From Gracilaria domingensis (Eukaryota; Rhodophyta; Florideophyceae; Gracilariales; Gracilariaceae), in assembly GCA_022539475.1 (NCBI GenBank), contig VCMS01000467.1, positions 1 through 26,220 of the forward strand: DNA of 26,220 nt, in the 5' to 3' direction. The stretch's first letter is position 1. Every line of letters starts with the position of its first letter. Positions 9,119-18,044 of the stretch are shown here, in pieces. Both the position numbers and the translations under genes were made by a program. Under the pieces are notes generated by a model. That model was not told the DNA's origin, ran no database searches, and saw only the letters and a list, made by a program, of their open reading frames with translations.

Positions 9119-10153
9119 GTCGACAACTGGTCTATTCCATTGCACCGGGCCAGAAGTGGGCATGTATTCGTAGATATACTCCTTTCCATGCGTGTGTACT
9201 TCACGGGAACGCAACTAAACAATCTTTATCGACAATTCCTTCACTCCGCTGCCACAAAACTCTTCAATCTCATCAAGAAGGCCCGCCTAGAACAGGCTAC
9301 CCCGGAGACTTTGGCCGTTCTGAAAGTTCTTACCAAGCGTTGCGATCCATGTCAAAGGATCCAGAATGCCCTAACTCGTTTCAGAGTGTCTCTCGGAACA
9401 GAGAATGTGCGCTTTAATGAGCGCCTATTGATCGATATCATGTATATTGACGGGAAGCCAATCTTGCCTATCGTTCGACGAAGCCACTGACTTCTGTGCT
9501 GCCGTCTTCCTCCGCGATCTCTCCCCAAAGACAACATGGAAGAAAATACTCCTCTGTTAGATCATTACTTACAACGGTGTACCAAAAAGAATTCTTGTGG
9601 ACCAAGGAAGCGCTTTCGGAAATCTCTTCATTGGCATTGCAGGAATGTCCAACATTCAGGTTGATAGGACTGGTGTTGAAGCTCACTCAAGCTTAGGTAT
9701 CGGAGAACGTTATGAGCAAACTCTGCGCCGAACGCACCGCAAAATAATGGCGCAAGACCTCAAACCAAACCGGAACTATCTCTGGCAGCTGCCGTCAAGT
9801 CCATGAAAGATACTCTTGGACCAGAAGGCCTAGTCACCTCTGCATTAGTACTTGGGGAATACCCGCCTGTGCACACTCGTTCTGAGACATCAGATCCCCA
9901 AGCTACGTTATCAAGTCGCGCCAACATCGCAACAACTGCTCGCATTGAAATGCAAAGGTGTGTGGCCAAGCTACGAGTGAACCGAGCTTTGCGACAAAAA
10001 TTTCCGCTTGTAGCAAATCAAATATGCCAAATCGGAGATAAGGTTCTCGTATGGAGAAAAAGATCGTGGACAATCGCATCGGCGAATGGATGGGCTTCTT
10101 TACTGTGGACGCCATCGACGAGTCCAAGAAACCTGTCGACGTCCAAGACGTAG
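9119..10153 (+). pseudogene. copia integrase, frameshifted
   Basis: The His half of an HHCC-like zinc domain is weak (NNLYRQFLHSAA), and the CDPCQ motif near 9347 supplies the two Cys. The DDE catalytic core is still readable across two frameshifts: first Asp in LLIDIMYIDG (9434-9436 or 9449-9451), second in ILVDQGSAFG (9600-9602), and Glu in GIGERYEQ (9705-9707). Shifts occur near 9475 and 9780, and a stop lies between the first and second Asp (9557-9560). The tail carries a QIGDKVLVWRKR segment resembling the small C-terminal DNA-binding domain. All catalytic residues survive although the frame does not. Confidence 0.75.
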
Positions 10154-10345
10154 GGATTGGGGCTGCCAAGCCTTTCATATTGGCACAGGTTAAGCTATAG
10201 TATGAGCCTGAAAAGCTTGCACACTCCTTCTTCATTAACCCAAACGATTCGCTACTCTTCTTCCAATCCTGAAGAAGTGCACTGCCATCTCACCGAGATA
10301 TTAGATAACAAACACGCACGCACGGGAGTTACTCAAAAGAAATAG

Positions 10346-11275
10346 ATGCCGCCAAACGAGATGCCACTTTATGGCCTGTGTGAATCTGGCGACTTGCGAT
10401 GCAAGACCCTCGGCGATCATCACCAAAATGACTTTTGTATGACACCATTGCGCTCCGATTTTGCTCTTTACATCAGAATGAGAGAACGCTTATTGAAAGG
10501 CTTATCAGGTTGCTCCGTTGACGACTAGATACGATCTGGCGACGAAGAGGTCAAGGCCATATGTGATATCAGCAAGAAGAAATTCCAAATGAAAGAGGAG
10601 CAGTATCTACCGAGTCCTTTCACTGGTTTCAATTTATCACGCAACCGTGACGGCACAATTAGCATGGATCTGCATGCTTACCTCCGAACGCTTGGAGAAC
10701 TTGATCCCGCCCCTAGCTTTTCGTGGTTTCGTTCCATGCGAATGAAACTCGCCTGGCTCGCTAACTCAGGACCTGACTGTCTTTTTGAGATAAAGCAAAT
10801 GGCGCAAGTCACAGAAGAAATGTTCAGCGTTCAGCAAGAATCCTGCCGCGGTCATAGCCCAACTTAATCGTGCGGTTCGATATGCTCAGACCACCTCCGT
10901 TGCAATCTAGTTTTCTTCTTTGGACCCTGAATCGATCCTAGTCATCGGGTATGCTAATTCTTCTTTCGCAGAAAATGCGGATTTATCCTTTCAGCTCGGA
11001 CACATATGTCTTATTGGTGACAAAACGAGAAAGGTCATCCTATTCAGGTTTAAATCGAACGAGTCGAGACGTGTTACTCGATCGCCAATGGCCGGGGAAG
11101 AAATTGCCTTTTCCGAACCTTTTGACATCGCCATAACTCTTTCTAAAGAAGTCAAATTGATTCTTCATCGCCACATTCCCATGCACCTTTTTATCGACAG
11201 AAATCATTGTTTGATGTAATCTCAAAGGAGTCCCGCACGTCCGCTATGAACATTGGTTCTGAGCCGTTTTAGTAC
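10346..11275 (+). pseudogene. copia reverse transcriptase and RNase H fragments
   Basis: The reverse transcriptase part shows RSDFALYIRM and LSGCSVDD just before an in-frame TAG at 10526-10528. The VDD is the end of the catalytic YVDD box, with Ser for Tyr. The same frame resumes with FQMKEEQYLPSPFTGFNL, FRSMRMKLAWLANS and PDCLFEI, the connection region of copia reverse transcriptases. After a shift near 10835 the RNase H part reads VIGYANSSFAENADLSFQLG, where the first catalytic Asp (usually G-Y-x-D-A-D) has become Asn, then RRVTRSPMAGEEIAFSE with the conserved Ser-x-x-Glu-like helix. Another shift near 11200 precedes LFDVISKESRTS. The palm domain before 10346 is mostly missing. Confidence 0.75.
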
Positions 11276-12082
11276 TGTGAGGGGGCGGCACGTGACCGAG
11301 GGTAAATAGTGACTTCCAAGAAATGTCCGCGCGGAGGCCTTTTTGCAAGCCGTGATTTTTTGGAATTTTTTTGTTGGCACCACCTATGACCGTAAAGAGA
11401 TCGGCAGTTTCTTTTCAGGCGAGATTAGATCCAAAGCGGTATGTTCGATACTTCCTGGTCTCTACTTTCTCCTGCTTTCCGCGTGCGCCGCATGGGTGTA
11501 CCATTCAGCGTCAAAAGCTGCCCGCGCGGTCGTTCTTTCTTCGGCGACGCCGCCCGTTCGCTCCGCTTATTTTGATGCCCTTGCTTTTCTGGTCTCCCAC
11601 TTTCTGAATATGAGCGCATACACCTTGTCTCAAATTAAGGCGGAACGCTAGTCTTGAAAGAAGGGTTTTCTGATTAGGACGGCCGGCATGAGGTGTATGC
11701 CCCCGATTGAGAGTCGACTGCAAATCCGTTTCGCTTCTTCGTAACAGAAGAGAAGTCCAGCACTCTACAGAAAGGCGGAATGCCTGTGCCCTCTTCTGGT
11801 AAAATCGTCCGCCTGGTGTTAGTGGGCGAGGTGGTCAACGTCAATGAACAAGGGATCAATTGAACCGCTGTGAGCAAAATGTGCTCCAATAAGCTTTGTA
11901 CGACTAGGTATGGGAGTCTTGAAATCCCAGATGCGTGACATGGATCAATAATCTCGACTCTGAAGAAGTACGGTATTTCTTGTGATCTTCAGGAAGGCCA
12001 AGGTCGATGGGTTCGTTTATCGTAGAAGCATATGCATACTACAGCGATAGCGTTGCATTTATGAAGAGCGAGGCAACACTAA
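11276..12082. other. no intact gene; possible decayed upstream part of the metallo-hydrolase
   Basis: No frame with convincing protein character. A 100-residue hydrophobic frame at 11343-11648 lacks an ATG at its start and resembles nothing I know. A phrase at about 11778-11817 (GGMPVPSSGKIVRL) could be the N-terminal part of the DUF4336-like protein whose end lies at 12083-12376, but the frames between are closed. Confidence 0.35.
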
Positions 12083-12376
12083 GTGCATCATGTACGAGAT
12101 GGAGGGATAGAGATATCAATTCTGATTTTGATGATGTGGGGGTTTTGTGCAAAGTCTAAACGGCAGTACGAGGAGCTTTTATCCATTCCATGGGACAACA
12201 TTGTGCCCTGTCATGGAGACGTAATAGAAGGCACCGGCAAAAAAGCATTTCGGAAAAGCCTTTACAAGTTCATTTCTTCGCCAGCGCCGAAAATCCTGGC
12301 GCGCATGGGACCATACTTCGTACTGGCGGCGATAGCCTTAATAGCGATATTTGCATACACACGAATATCAAAATGA
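12083..12376 (+). pseudogene. C-terminal fragment of a metallo-hydrolase-like (DUF4336-like) protein with membrane tail
   Basis: The frame reads PWDNIVPCHGDVIEGTGKKA from about 12188. In DUF4336 proteins, which have a metallo-beta-lactamase-like fold, the last conserved segment is of the form W-x-x-(I/V)-(I/V)-P-x-HGD-x-I, with His as a metal ligand; here that His is at 12212-12214. The final 20 residues (YFVLAAIALIAIFAYTRI) form a hydrophobic helix that may anchor the protein in a membrane. The N-terminal metal-binding part is not readable in one frame upstream, so this is a fragment or a badly decayed gene. Confidence 0.45.
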
Positions 12377-12481
12377 AGCAGTTTTGGCTCCGGAACGTGG
12401 AGCGTGCCAGCCCGCTAAAGCACTTTATCAACAATTCTGGACGGCGTACAGCTACTACTACTCACCAAACATACTTGGTTT

Positions 12482-13165
12482 TTATGCGACACTCTCTCGT
12501 TGCGGTTTATCGTACATTGTATTGCAGGCGCAGATCAATTTGGACTCTCTAACGTTCGGGCGTGCGCGGCCATCTTCGATGAGCTGGTCCGATTCGACGG
12601 AAAGGTCCGCAGCGGCAACAGCATCTTCAAAGTCTTGCTGGTAGGTGACATGGTCAAAGTCAAAGGTGGTGATTGAGATAAGCTTTGGTTTGATCCATTC
12701 CAGCGAAGTATTCTTCTGCAGTTCAAAGGTTTGTGTGAAGAAGATTCGGCCGTCCAGGCGACCAATCAGAAGCTTGGTCATCTTCTTGAGAACATTGACT
12801 TGATCCGGAATGATCATGAAGCTGCAACTGAAGTAAATGTGACTGCGCAGTCTTTGATCAGGTGGGTCAAAGTGTCTGATGTCTGCTCGGACGACGGACA
12901 CAAGACTGCTTGACTGCGCTTGCTGTATGTTTTGTTCGCAGCCGTTGAAGTAGGCTTGGTCGTAGTCGACGCCGAGAACGGTGATGTTCTGGGCACGAAG
13001 AATGTTTGCATTGGTGATTAGCGTGGCGCCGGTGCCGATCCCGACGTCCAAGATGTGGCTGTTTTCCGGGACGCGCTCTAGTACCAGTCTGTACGACGTC
13101 GCCGTGAATGTCACAATGGACTTGTCGTAAAGCAGAGAGCGGGCGCGGTTCCACGCTGTCGTCAT
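12482..13165 (-). CDS. class I SAM-dependent methyltransferase
   Basis: The intact 227-residue ORF starts at the ATG at 13165. Motif I is HILDVGIGTGA at about 37-47, the SAM-binding glycine loop. It is followed by VLGVDYDQAY (63-72), whose acidic residue after beta-2 binds the SAM ribose, and RADIRHFD (93-100), the motif-II-like region near the adenine. The rest fits a Rossmann methyltransferase with a short C-terminal extension. The substrate cannot be read; the family ranges over small molecules, lipids and proteins. It lies 81 bases downstream of the kinase-like remnant on the same strand, but the pair need not be functionally linked. It is one of the few intact cellular-type ORFs in the repeat-rich half of the window. 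Confidence 0.7.
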   Translation of the reverse strand: MTTAWNRARSLLYDKSIVTFTATSYRLVLERVPENSHILDVGIGTGATLITNANILRAQNITVLGVDYDQAYFNGCEQNIQQAQSSSLVSVVRADIRHFDPPDQRLRSHIYFSCSFMIIPDQVNVLKKMTKLLIGRLDGRIFFTQTFELQKNTSLEWIKPKLISITTFDFDHVTYQQDFEDAVAAADLSVESDQLIEDGRARPNVRESKLICACNTMYDKPQRESVA

Positions 13166-13246
13166 TCCGTCTCACAGCGAGACTGCCGCTTGTTGTCACT
13201 TCCATCATCATTTGCTGAGTGAACGCTTTCCCTTTCAGCCTCGCTG

Positions 13247-13903
13247 TCACGATCGCACCCTGCACAGAAACAGTAGCCGTGTATGAATTCGACCACATCT
13301 TGGCTCGGTTGCGACAAAGTGTCGGAAACGTATTCGTTGCATGGCGTAACATATAAACGTACATGAAACGCCAGCCCACAATGACGCGTGTGTTTCTGAA
13401 GCCATGACTTCCTCCAAGTTAACATAATTCTCGCGAGACACTCCTTTTCTCCTGAAAAACATGTTGGCTGCCTTCGCGTCGCCATGTATTAAAGTTCGCT
13501 CTCTATGCTCTTCTTGCACTCCGTATCCGTGTACGATCTCTGCGCTTCCCATCGCATATCGAGCCAGCATCTTGCCAAAATTCCGCGCATCTATGACGTT
13601 TGAAACTGCCGCCACGTCATCGAGCGACCCTGAAAATCGCTGACGATGGGCTTCCCAGTATTGCGCAAGTTTCTCGAAGAAGTCGCTTGCCTGACGATTG
13701 GGCAACCAATATGTTGCTTGACCCCATACGCTCTTGTTCACATTGTCGTAGCCAACCATTTCACGCGCGTTCGAAAAGTACGCATAAAACCTTGCCAGCG
13801 CATCCATTGCCGCCATGCTTTCATCGTAATTAAGTAGCCCACTTTGATACCATCCATCTGTGGAGCAACGGCTTTCCGCTATCGGATGCATCATGTCGCT
13901 CAT
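13247..13903 (-). pseudogene. CHK/APH-like small-molecule kinase, truncated at both ends
   Basis: The 218-residue frame carries RTLIHGDAKAANMFF (136-150), the catalytic HGDxKxxN motif of aminoglycoside-phosphotransferase and CHK-type kinases, with D142 as base and N147 as metal ligand. Upstream residues (LNYDESMAAMDALARFYAYF, SVWGQATYWLP) match the helical part of the C-lobe. The phrase HRYHLIMSDMMHP spans the hinge; in frame it continues only to a TAA near 13945, so the N-lobe that binds ATP is missing. After the HGD motif a DFQ-type metal-binding motif is expected within about 25 residues; instead the frame reads THASLWAGVSCTF and turns non-homologous. It is therefore a broken gene. The start at 13903 is just the first Met of the remnant. 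Confidence 0.6.
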
Positions 13904-14046
13904 AATGAGATGGTACCGATGGCCGGTGACGTGGCGAAGTTATGAAAACTCCCTTTACTTTTGGGCAATTTTTGGAGGGTTTTAACGGAACTTTGATAGG
14001 TGAATCATCTGTAGGAACTGTATAGTAAGTGGAATAGTTGGCCACG

Positions 14047-14270
14047 TGTGGAGGTTGGCCTGCAGATAGTTGTGCCACACCCGCTGGGAACTACCCCACC
14101 ACCTGACAGTGGGTTGTCCACGTGTAGAACCCTCTGGAGGTGTGCACCGTAGACGTAGTAGTAGTATATATGCTCGGGTGATCTCACCCTTGAGCCTCTA
14201 AGTAAATTGACAACTGAGTCGACACTCAAGTCGAATCCTGTTCAAGATCGGGCTCGTCTGTCTCTTGCAG
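14047..14270. repeat. possible solo LTR
   Basis: The segment begins TGTGGAGGTT, ends TCTCTTGCA (TG...CA), has a TATATA box at about 14166 and lies between the truncated kinase and other repeats. This resembles a copia-type LTR of about 220 bp. No target-site duplication is obvious (CCACG before, GATGC after), and no second copy occurs in the window, so the call is weak. Confidence 0.3.
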
Positions 14271-14287
14271 ATGCTAGTTTTTGGCGA

Positions 14288-14387
14288 GGGTCGTCCAGAA
14301 AGTGGCAAGGGTCGTCCAGTAAATTTTTTGAAAAAATATCGAGATCAATTATTTCAAAATTTGAAGATAATTGCTTGGGTCGTCCAG
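14288..14387 (+). repeat. three copies of GGGTCGTCCAG
   Basis: The 11-mer GGGTCGTCCAG occurs at 14288-14298, 14309-14319 and 14377-14387. Spacings are 21 and 68 bases, so it is not a simple tandem repeat. A homopolymer-rich stretch lies between copies 2 and 3. The function is unknown. Confidence 0.6.
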
Positions 14388-14752
14388 AATCGCTGTGCAG
14401 TAAATACTGGTGGGTTTTCCACTCGTGCTAGTTCTTTAGTCGAGGGCTACCTGAACGGTATTTCGCGAAGTCTAGGTTCAGTTTCCATTAAGGTGCACAT
14501 TACACGATACCTTCTGCGGAATGATACCCTGCAACGCATGGAATACTGTTGCTAGTACAGATGATGTCCATTATGAAATCATACCGTTTTATTCGTATCT
14601 ATTCTTCTATCGACCGTTTTTGCTAACCACTACTTCGCTATATTACATATACCATTTCCCCATGATGAAGCGGGTGTAGGCGCAATCTGCGGAAGATGCC
14701 GCAGAGGGCACCTCCACCATAGTGCGGTATCGGTAGAACAAATACGCACCTC

Positions 14753-14838
14753 GAGAGGATGAGGCGCGAAGCGCCTCATCCTCTCCGTTCCTCATGTAGG
14801 GAACCATGCCTAGATGCATGGTTCCCTACTTGAGGAAC
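14753..14838. repeat. double hairpin
   Basis: Two hairpins stand one base apart. The first (14753-14785) has a perfect 15-bp stem, GAGAGGATGAGGCGC with its complement, and a GAA loop. The second (14787-14838) has a 23-bp stem starting GTTCCTCA, one mismatch, and a 6-base loop CTAGAT. No coding frame runs through. Confidence 0.85.
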
Positions 14839-14884
14839 CTGCACCTGCAACTCGTGAGCTACGTCCGCATCAAAATCCGTTTAC

Positions 14885-15592
14885 CTCTATACGCAAGCAG
14901 AAAGTATTCATAAGTTAGTCAAAGATCCGTTGGATACATTTGAAATGCGATGGAACGTACCATTGATAAAACAAAACAGAAACGTTGCGCTAGAAAAGTC
15001 CAGGGACCTAGTAACTCGCAAAAGGAAGAAGAAGAAGGATAGGGATCGGTTAGATTACCAGCCCACCATCATCGTAAAGCGCGAAAGGTGTCGAAGCGAG
15101 AACTCACAAGCAAGGACACCAAGAATGCCCATGCAGCAAACATACCGCGAGATGCCATAAACGAAAGAGCAGCCTATGTCCCAATCAAGCACCAGAATCG
15201 CCTATCCCGAACAGTCAGACATCGATCTTGAGAGACGAAATGAAATTGGTCGTCTACCTGTATACGCAAGCAGAGAGTATCCATAAGTTAGTCAATGCTC
15301 CGTTGGGTACATTTGAAATGCGATAGAACGTACCATTGATGAAACAGAACAGAAACGTTGCGCTAGAAAAGTCGAAGGACCTAGTAACTCGCAAAAGGAA
15401 GAAGAAGAAAGAAAGGGATCGGTTAGATTACCAGCCCACCATCATCGTAAAGCGCGAAAGGTGTCGAAGCGAGAACTCACAAGCAAGGACACCAAGAATG
15501 CCCATGCAGCAAACATACCGCAAGATGCGATAAACGAGAAAGCAGCCTATGTCCCAACCAAGTACCAGAATCGTCTATCCCGAACAGTCAGA
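14885..15592 (+). repeat. tandem duplication, two copies of about 335 bp, period 373
   Basis: Copy 1 (14885-15219) and copy 2 (15258-15592) are very similar over their length with a constant offset of 373 (for example ACGCAAGCAG at 14891 and 15264, ACAGTCAGA at 15211 and 15584). Differences are scattered substitutions plus small compensating indels around the GAAGAAGAAG tract. Both copies keep parallel short frames rich in Lys and Arg (LVTRKRKKKK), but neither has the look of a real protein, and the frame ends at the repeat edge. This is a segmental tandem duplication of unknown origin. Confidence 0.85.
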
Positions 15593-15624
15593 GATCCAAG
15601 ATCGCCAAGAAACCAACTTGGTTT

Positions 15625-15709
15625 GTTGCGCTATAGGCTCTAGCTTCTCGCGTCTTGCGCTACTTTTGAAAAGTAGCGCAAGAGGCGAAACTAGAGCCTA
15701 TGGCGCAAC
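15625..15709. repeat. long hairpin, about 41-bp imperfect stem
   Basis: The left arm at 15625-15667 (GTTGCGCTATAGGCTCTAG...) pairs with the right arm at 15669-15709 (...CTAGAGCCTATGGCGCAAC) with a few mismatches and a 2-base bulge. The arms meet with almost no loop (CTTTTGAAAAG). It lies immediately after the tandem duplication. Confidence 0.85.
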
Positions 15710-15769
15710 GAAATGAACCATTGGTCGCGTACTTACAGTCGTCGCTTTGGGTTACCAGGTTCCCGTTTT

Positions 15770-15819
15770 CACCCCTCAACTCGTTCTATATCTTGAGCAA
15801 ATAGAAGAAGTTGAGGGTG
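15770..15819. repeat. imperfect hairpin, about 19-bp stem, 11-base loop
   Basis: The arm CACCCCTCAACTCGTTCTAT (15770-15789) pairs with ATAGAAGAAGTTGAGGGTG (15801-15819), with one bulge and one or two mismatches. Confidence 0.65.
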
Positions 15820-15962
15820 ATTAGCTTATTTCCTGCCGTTTGCATGTCGCAGAGCGCGAAGAAACGTGGTGAGGATTGGTTAGTTTAGAGCAAAGATACG
15901 TGGAGAGATATGGAAGAACGTACGAATAGACTGCACGGAATACATCCGTGAGATACGGATGA

Positions 15963-16037
15963 CTCCGTCCTTCTTTTTTCCGCCCTCTACTTTAAGGAGC
16001 CTCCATAAAGTAGAGGGAGGAAAAAAGAAGGACGGAG
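15963..16037. repeat. long hairpin, 32-bp stem with one mismatch, 11-base loop
   Basis: The left arm 15963-15994 (CTCCGTCCTTCTTTTTTCCG...) pairs with 16006-16037 along 32 bases with a single mismatch. The loop AGGAGCCTCCA can itself fold (GGAG-C-CTCC). It lies about 270 bases upstream of the transposon-type ORF. Confidence 0.9.
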
Positions 16038-16310
16038 CGGAGTATAACGCGAGGATGTGGATGGCACGGATCACGACGGTGACGGAAGGTCGGACGTCGG
16101 AGGCGCGGCGGCGGCGGCGGAAGGAAGAGATTTATTTTTCTGTGCGAGATTGGACAAGTGTACAGCTTACAACGTTGGAAAACCACAGGTTTATAACCAG
16201 TGGTAGATATTACGAGAAGTACACCCTTGTGTTGAGGTCGACGTGTACCTACGTTCCTTTTTGAACGAAAGCACGTGATTTAAACTCAAAATATATTCTC
16301 CGTTCTCAGC
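16038..16310. other. upstream region of the zinc-finger transposon ORF
   Basis: It contains a CGG-type trinucleotide run near 16103-16120, a CACGTG motif at about 16272, and an AT-rich AAAATATATT stretch shortly before the ATG at 16311. These could be promoter elements, but nothing decides it. Confidence 0.3.
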
Positions 16311-17579
16311 ATGACGTCGATCTTGACTGTCGCTCGACCTCCTTCTCCCTTCGGACGACCTTCCCTTGAAGTCTTTGTCGTCGTTTCTCGTTCATTTCTT
16401 CTTCCCATGGTCTACTACTGTACACATAAGAAGCGTGGGTGCCCCTTCGTTACTCGCCGAGGAGTCTTATCTCTTCAACAGCATGTCAACCATTGCCCGT
16501 TTCGTCTGAAAGCAGCGCTGGAAGACGACAATAGGCGGCCCATTCGGAGAAGCAAGCGTCTCAAGCTTTCCGCGTACGCGGCCGCATCTTCCGAAACGGT
16601 CACTGCCCCTTTTCGCCTTCCCGAGCCTCCGGTGTCCGAGGACATCGTTGACCACACTCCGTGCGCCCCTCCCATTCCGGACAATACGCATTGTGTTTCT
16701 CCTTCCCCGGGTCCCGCGTCATTAGAGCGAGAACACGGAAGCAGTTCCCGCCCAGTGCCTTCTGAGGAGGCCCTCGGTGATTTGCATATGGATTATCTCA
16801 CGGTTTGTCTGGCTTCAGTAGCTTCCAACCTTGGTCATCGTGAGGCAGACGAGCTAATTGGGCTACTTCGGGACCCGCGATTCTCGCAAAAGCGATTCAA
16901 CGAGACCATAACAAGTTCCAAGCGCTGTACAGAACTGAAGAACGCCATTTTCGAACGATACGCTTCAAAGGACGGTTTCAATCGAAGAACTGTCTCGCCA
17001 GAAGGATGTAAGTTCAGCGCCACCCTCTACACGAGAGATCCCGTTCAGACACTTGTGAAACAGCTCCAGTTGGCTAACAACGAAAACACATTCTTCCACC
17101 CTATACCTCAGACCCACTCCACGAAAATATCTCACCCCATGTCCGGCTCTATCGCAAGAGACGCCACCTCAAAACTTAAGGAAATGGTCATGGGCTCGTT
17201 GGATAGTAGAATAGTGTGGTACTCCCAAGAAATAAGTTACAGTGAATCTTTCGTAGGTCTTCTGCAGGTATACACCGATAAGTCTTCAACAACTCTAAAG
17301 CAAACATCGGTTACCGCCTATCCTCTTCACCTCATATTTCTCAACTTCTCGGACGAGCTTCGCCGTGAGTGCATCCGTGATGACCTCACAGTAGTGGCAT
17401 ACTTCCCTACCACACTGATCGAGGTTTCCGCATCTGAAGCAGACGCAATGCCATTCGTTTCTAGCAAGTCTCTACGCGAGTCCAGGATGCAAATCCTTCA
17501 AGAATCTCTTCGTCAAGTCCTGATGCCAATTCTAAATCTCACGCAGAAAGTTTTCAGTTCATCGGCGAAGACCAACTAA
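16311..17579 (+). CDS. transposon-type protein with N-terminal zinc finger (Plavaka/CACTA-like, tentative)
   Basis: An open frame of 422 residues; the ATG at 16407 (residue 33) is an alternative start right before the finger. Residues 33-65 hold C37-x6-C44-x13-H58-x3-C62, a C2HC-type finger (YYCTHKKRGCPF ... LQQHVNHCPFR). A Pro/Ser-rich linker (about 70-155) follows, then a helical region. Residues about 310-380 read LLQVYTDKS, AYPLHLIFLNFSDELRRECI and VVAYFPTTL. This order, an acidic DK/DG strand, then a YPV-like strand with N and RR, then a (Y)FP/YLP strand, recalls the first part of the transposase core of Plavaka and related CACTA-like elements, in which the first Asp would be catalytic. 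The frame ends before the remaining DDE residues, so this is probably an N-terminal remnant of a longer transposase. Assignment is from memory of the pattern only. Confidence 0.45.
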   Translation: MTSILTVARPPSPFGRPSLEVFVVVSRSFLLPMVYYCTHKKRGCPFVTRRGVLSLQQHVNHCPFRLKAALEDDNRRPIRRSKRLKLSAYAAASSETVTAPFRLPEPPVSEDIVDHTPCAPPIPDNTHCVSPSPGPASLEREHGSSSRPVPSEEALGDLHMDYLTVCLASVASNLGHREADELIGLLRDPRFSQKRFNETITSSKRCTELKNAIFERYASKDGFNRRTVSPEGCKFSATLYTRDPVQTLVKQLQLANNENTFFHPIPQTHSTKISHPMSGSIARDATSKLKEMVMGSLDSRIVWYSQEISYSESFVGLLQVYTDKSSTTLKQTSVTAYPLHLIFLNFSDELRRECIRDDLTVVAYFPTTLIEVSASEADAMPFVSSKSLRESRMQILQESLRQVLMPILNLTQKVFSSSAKTN

Positions 17580-18044
17580 GTCGAGTGTGCCATCCTCTGC
17601 AAGTTTTCGTGCGGATACTTTTGAGGCTAAAGACATTCTGTTAACTCTTCATGGGACCAAAACGGGGAGCTCCGGTCATAGATTCGAGGCCCCTCCCTCA
17701 TCTTTATGCAGTAGTATTCTTACTTCATTCACTGGACCCTCTCAAGACCAAACCAAAAGCGTTAGAGATACATACTCAGTTATTCTAGAATATGCAAAGA
17801 AAGACGAGGCAGGAAGAAGTATATGTCTTGCGAGGGAGAGTATATCTCAGGCGGTACTCTCAAGCGTTCTGATTACATATCTCTTATTCCGTCGTTCATC
17901 GAAACCCCCTTGACGGTAGGATTGATCCAGAGGTTGTTTCCATGCAGTCTGTTGGGAACAAGGAGAGCTCTCTTCGAACAGTTACGCAACTTGCATCCAG
18001 ACAAATTGAAGCTGATTAATACTCCAGAAATCGAAAACCTCTAG
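17580..18044 (+). pseudogene. decayed downstream part of the transposon ORF
   Basis: After the stop at 17579, two overlapping short frames continue on the same strand. One (17587-17913) is Ser/Thr-rich. The other (17823-18044) is in the frame of the main ORF and reads SDYISLIPSFIETPLTVGLIQ and LRNLHPDKLKLI. Neither begins with a plausible start. They may be the rest of the transposase after mutations, or an exon after an intron. No catalytic residue can be assigned. Confidence 0.3.

Larger units (their letters stand above)
8140..11275 (+). mobile_element. decayed Ty1/copia-type LTR retrotransposon
   Basis: Fragments of a single polyprotein appear in the order gag zinc knuckle, protease/linker, integrase, reverse transcriptase, RNase H. 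Integrase before reverse transcriptase is the Pseudoviridae (Ty1/copia) order, opposite to Ty3/gypsy. The frames are broken by at least four frameshifts and several in-frame stops, so the element cannot be autonomous. LTRs could not be identified: I compared the bases before 7800 with those after 11275 by eye and saw no direct repeat. Individual domains are listed separately. Confidence 0.85.

Noticed and set aside
11343..11648. Hydrophobic frame of about 100 residues
   Set aside because: No ATG at its start, no family recognised; probably chance or retroelement flank.
14218..14240. TCGAATCC-like tRNA T-arm motif
   Set aside because: No acceptor stem, D-arm or anticodon arm can be drawn around it.
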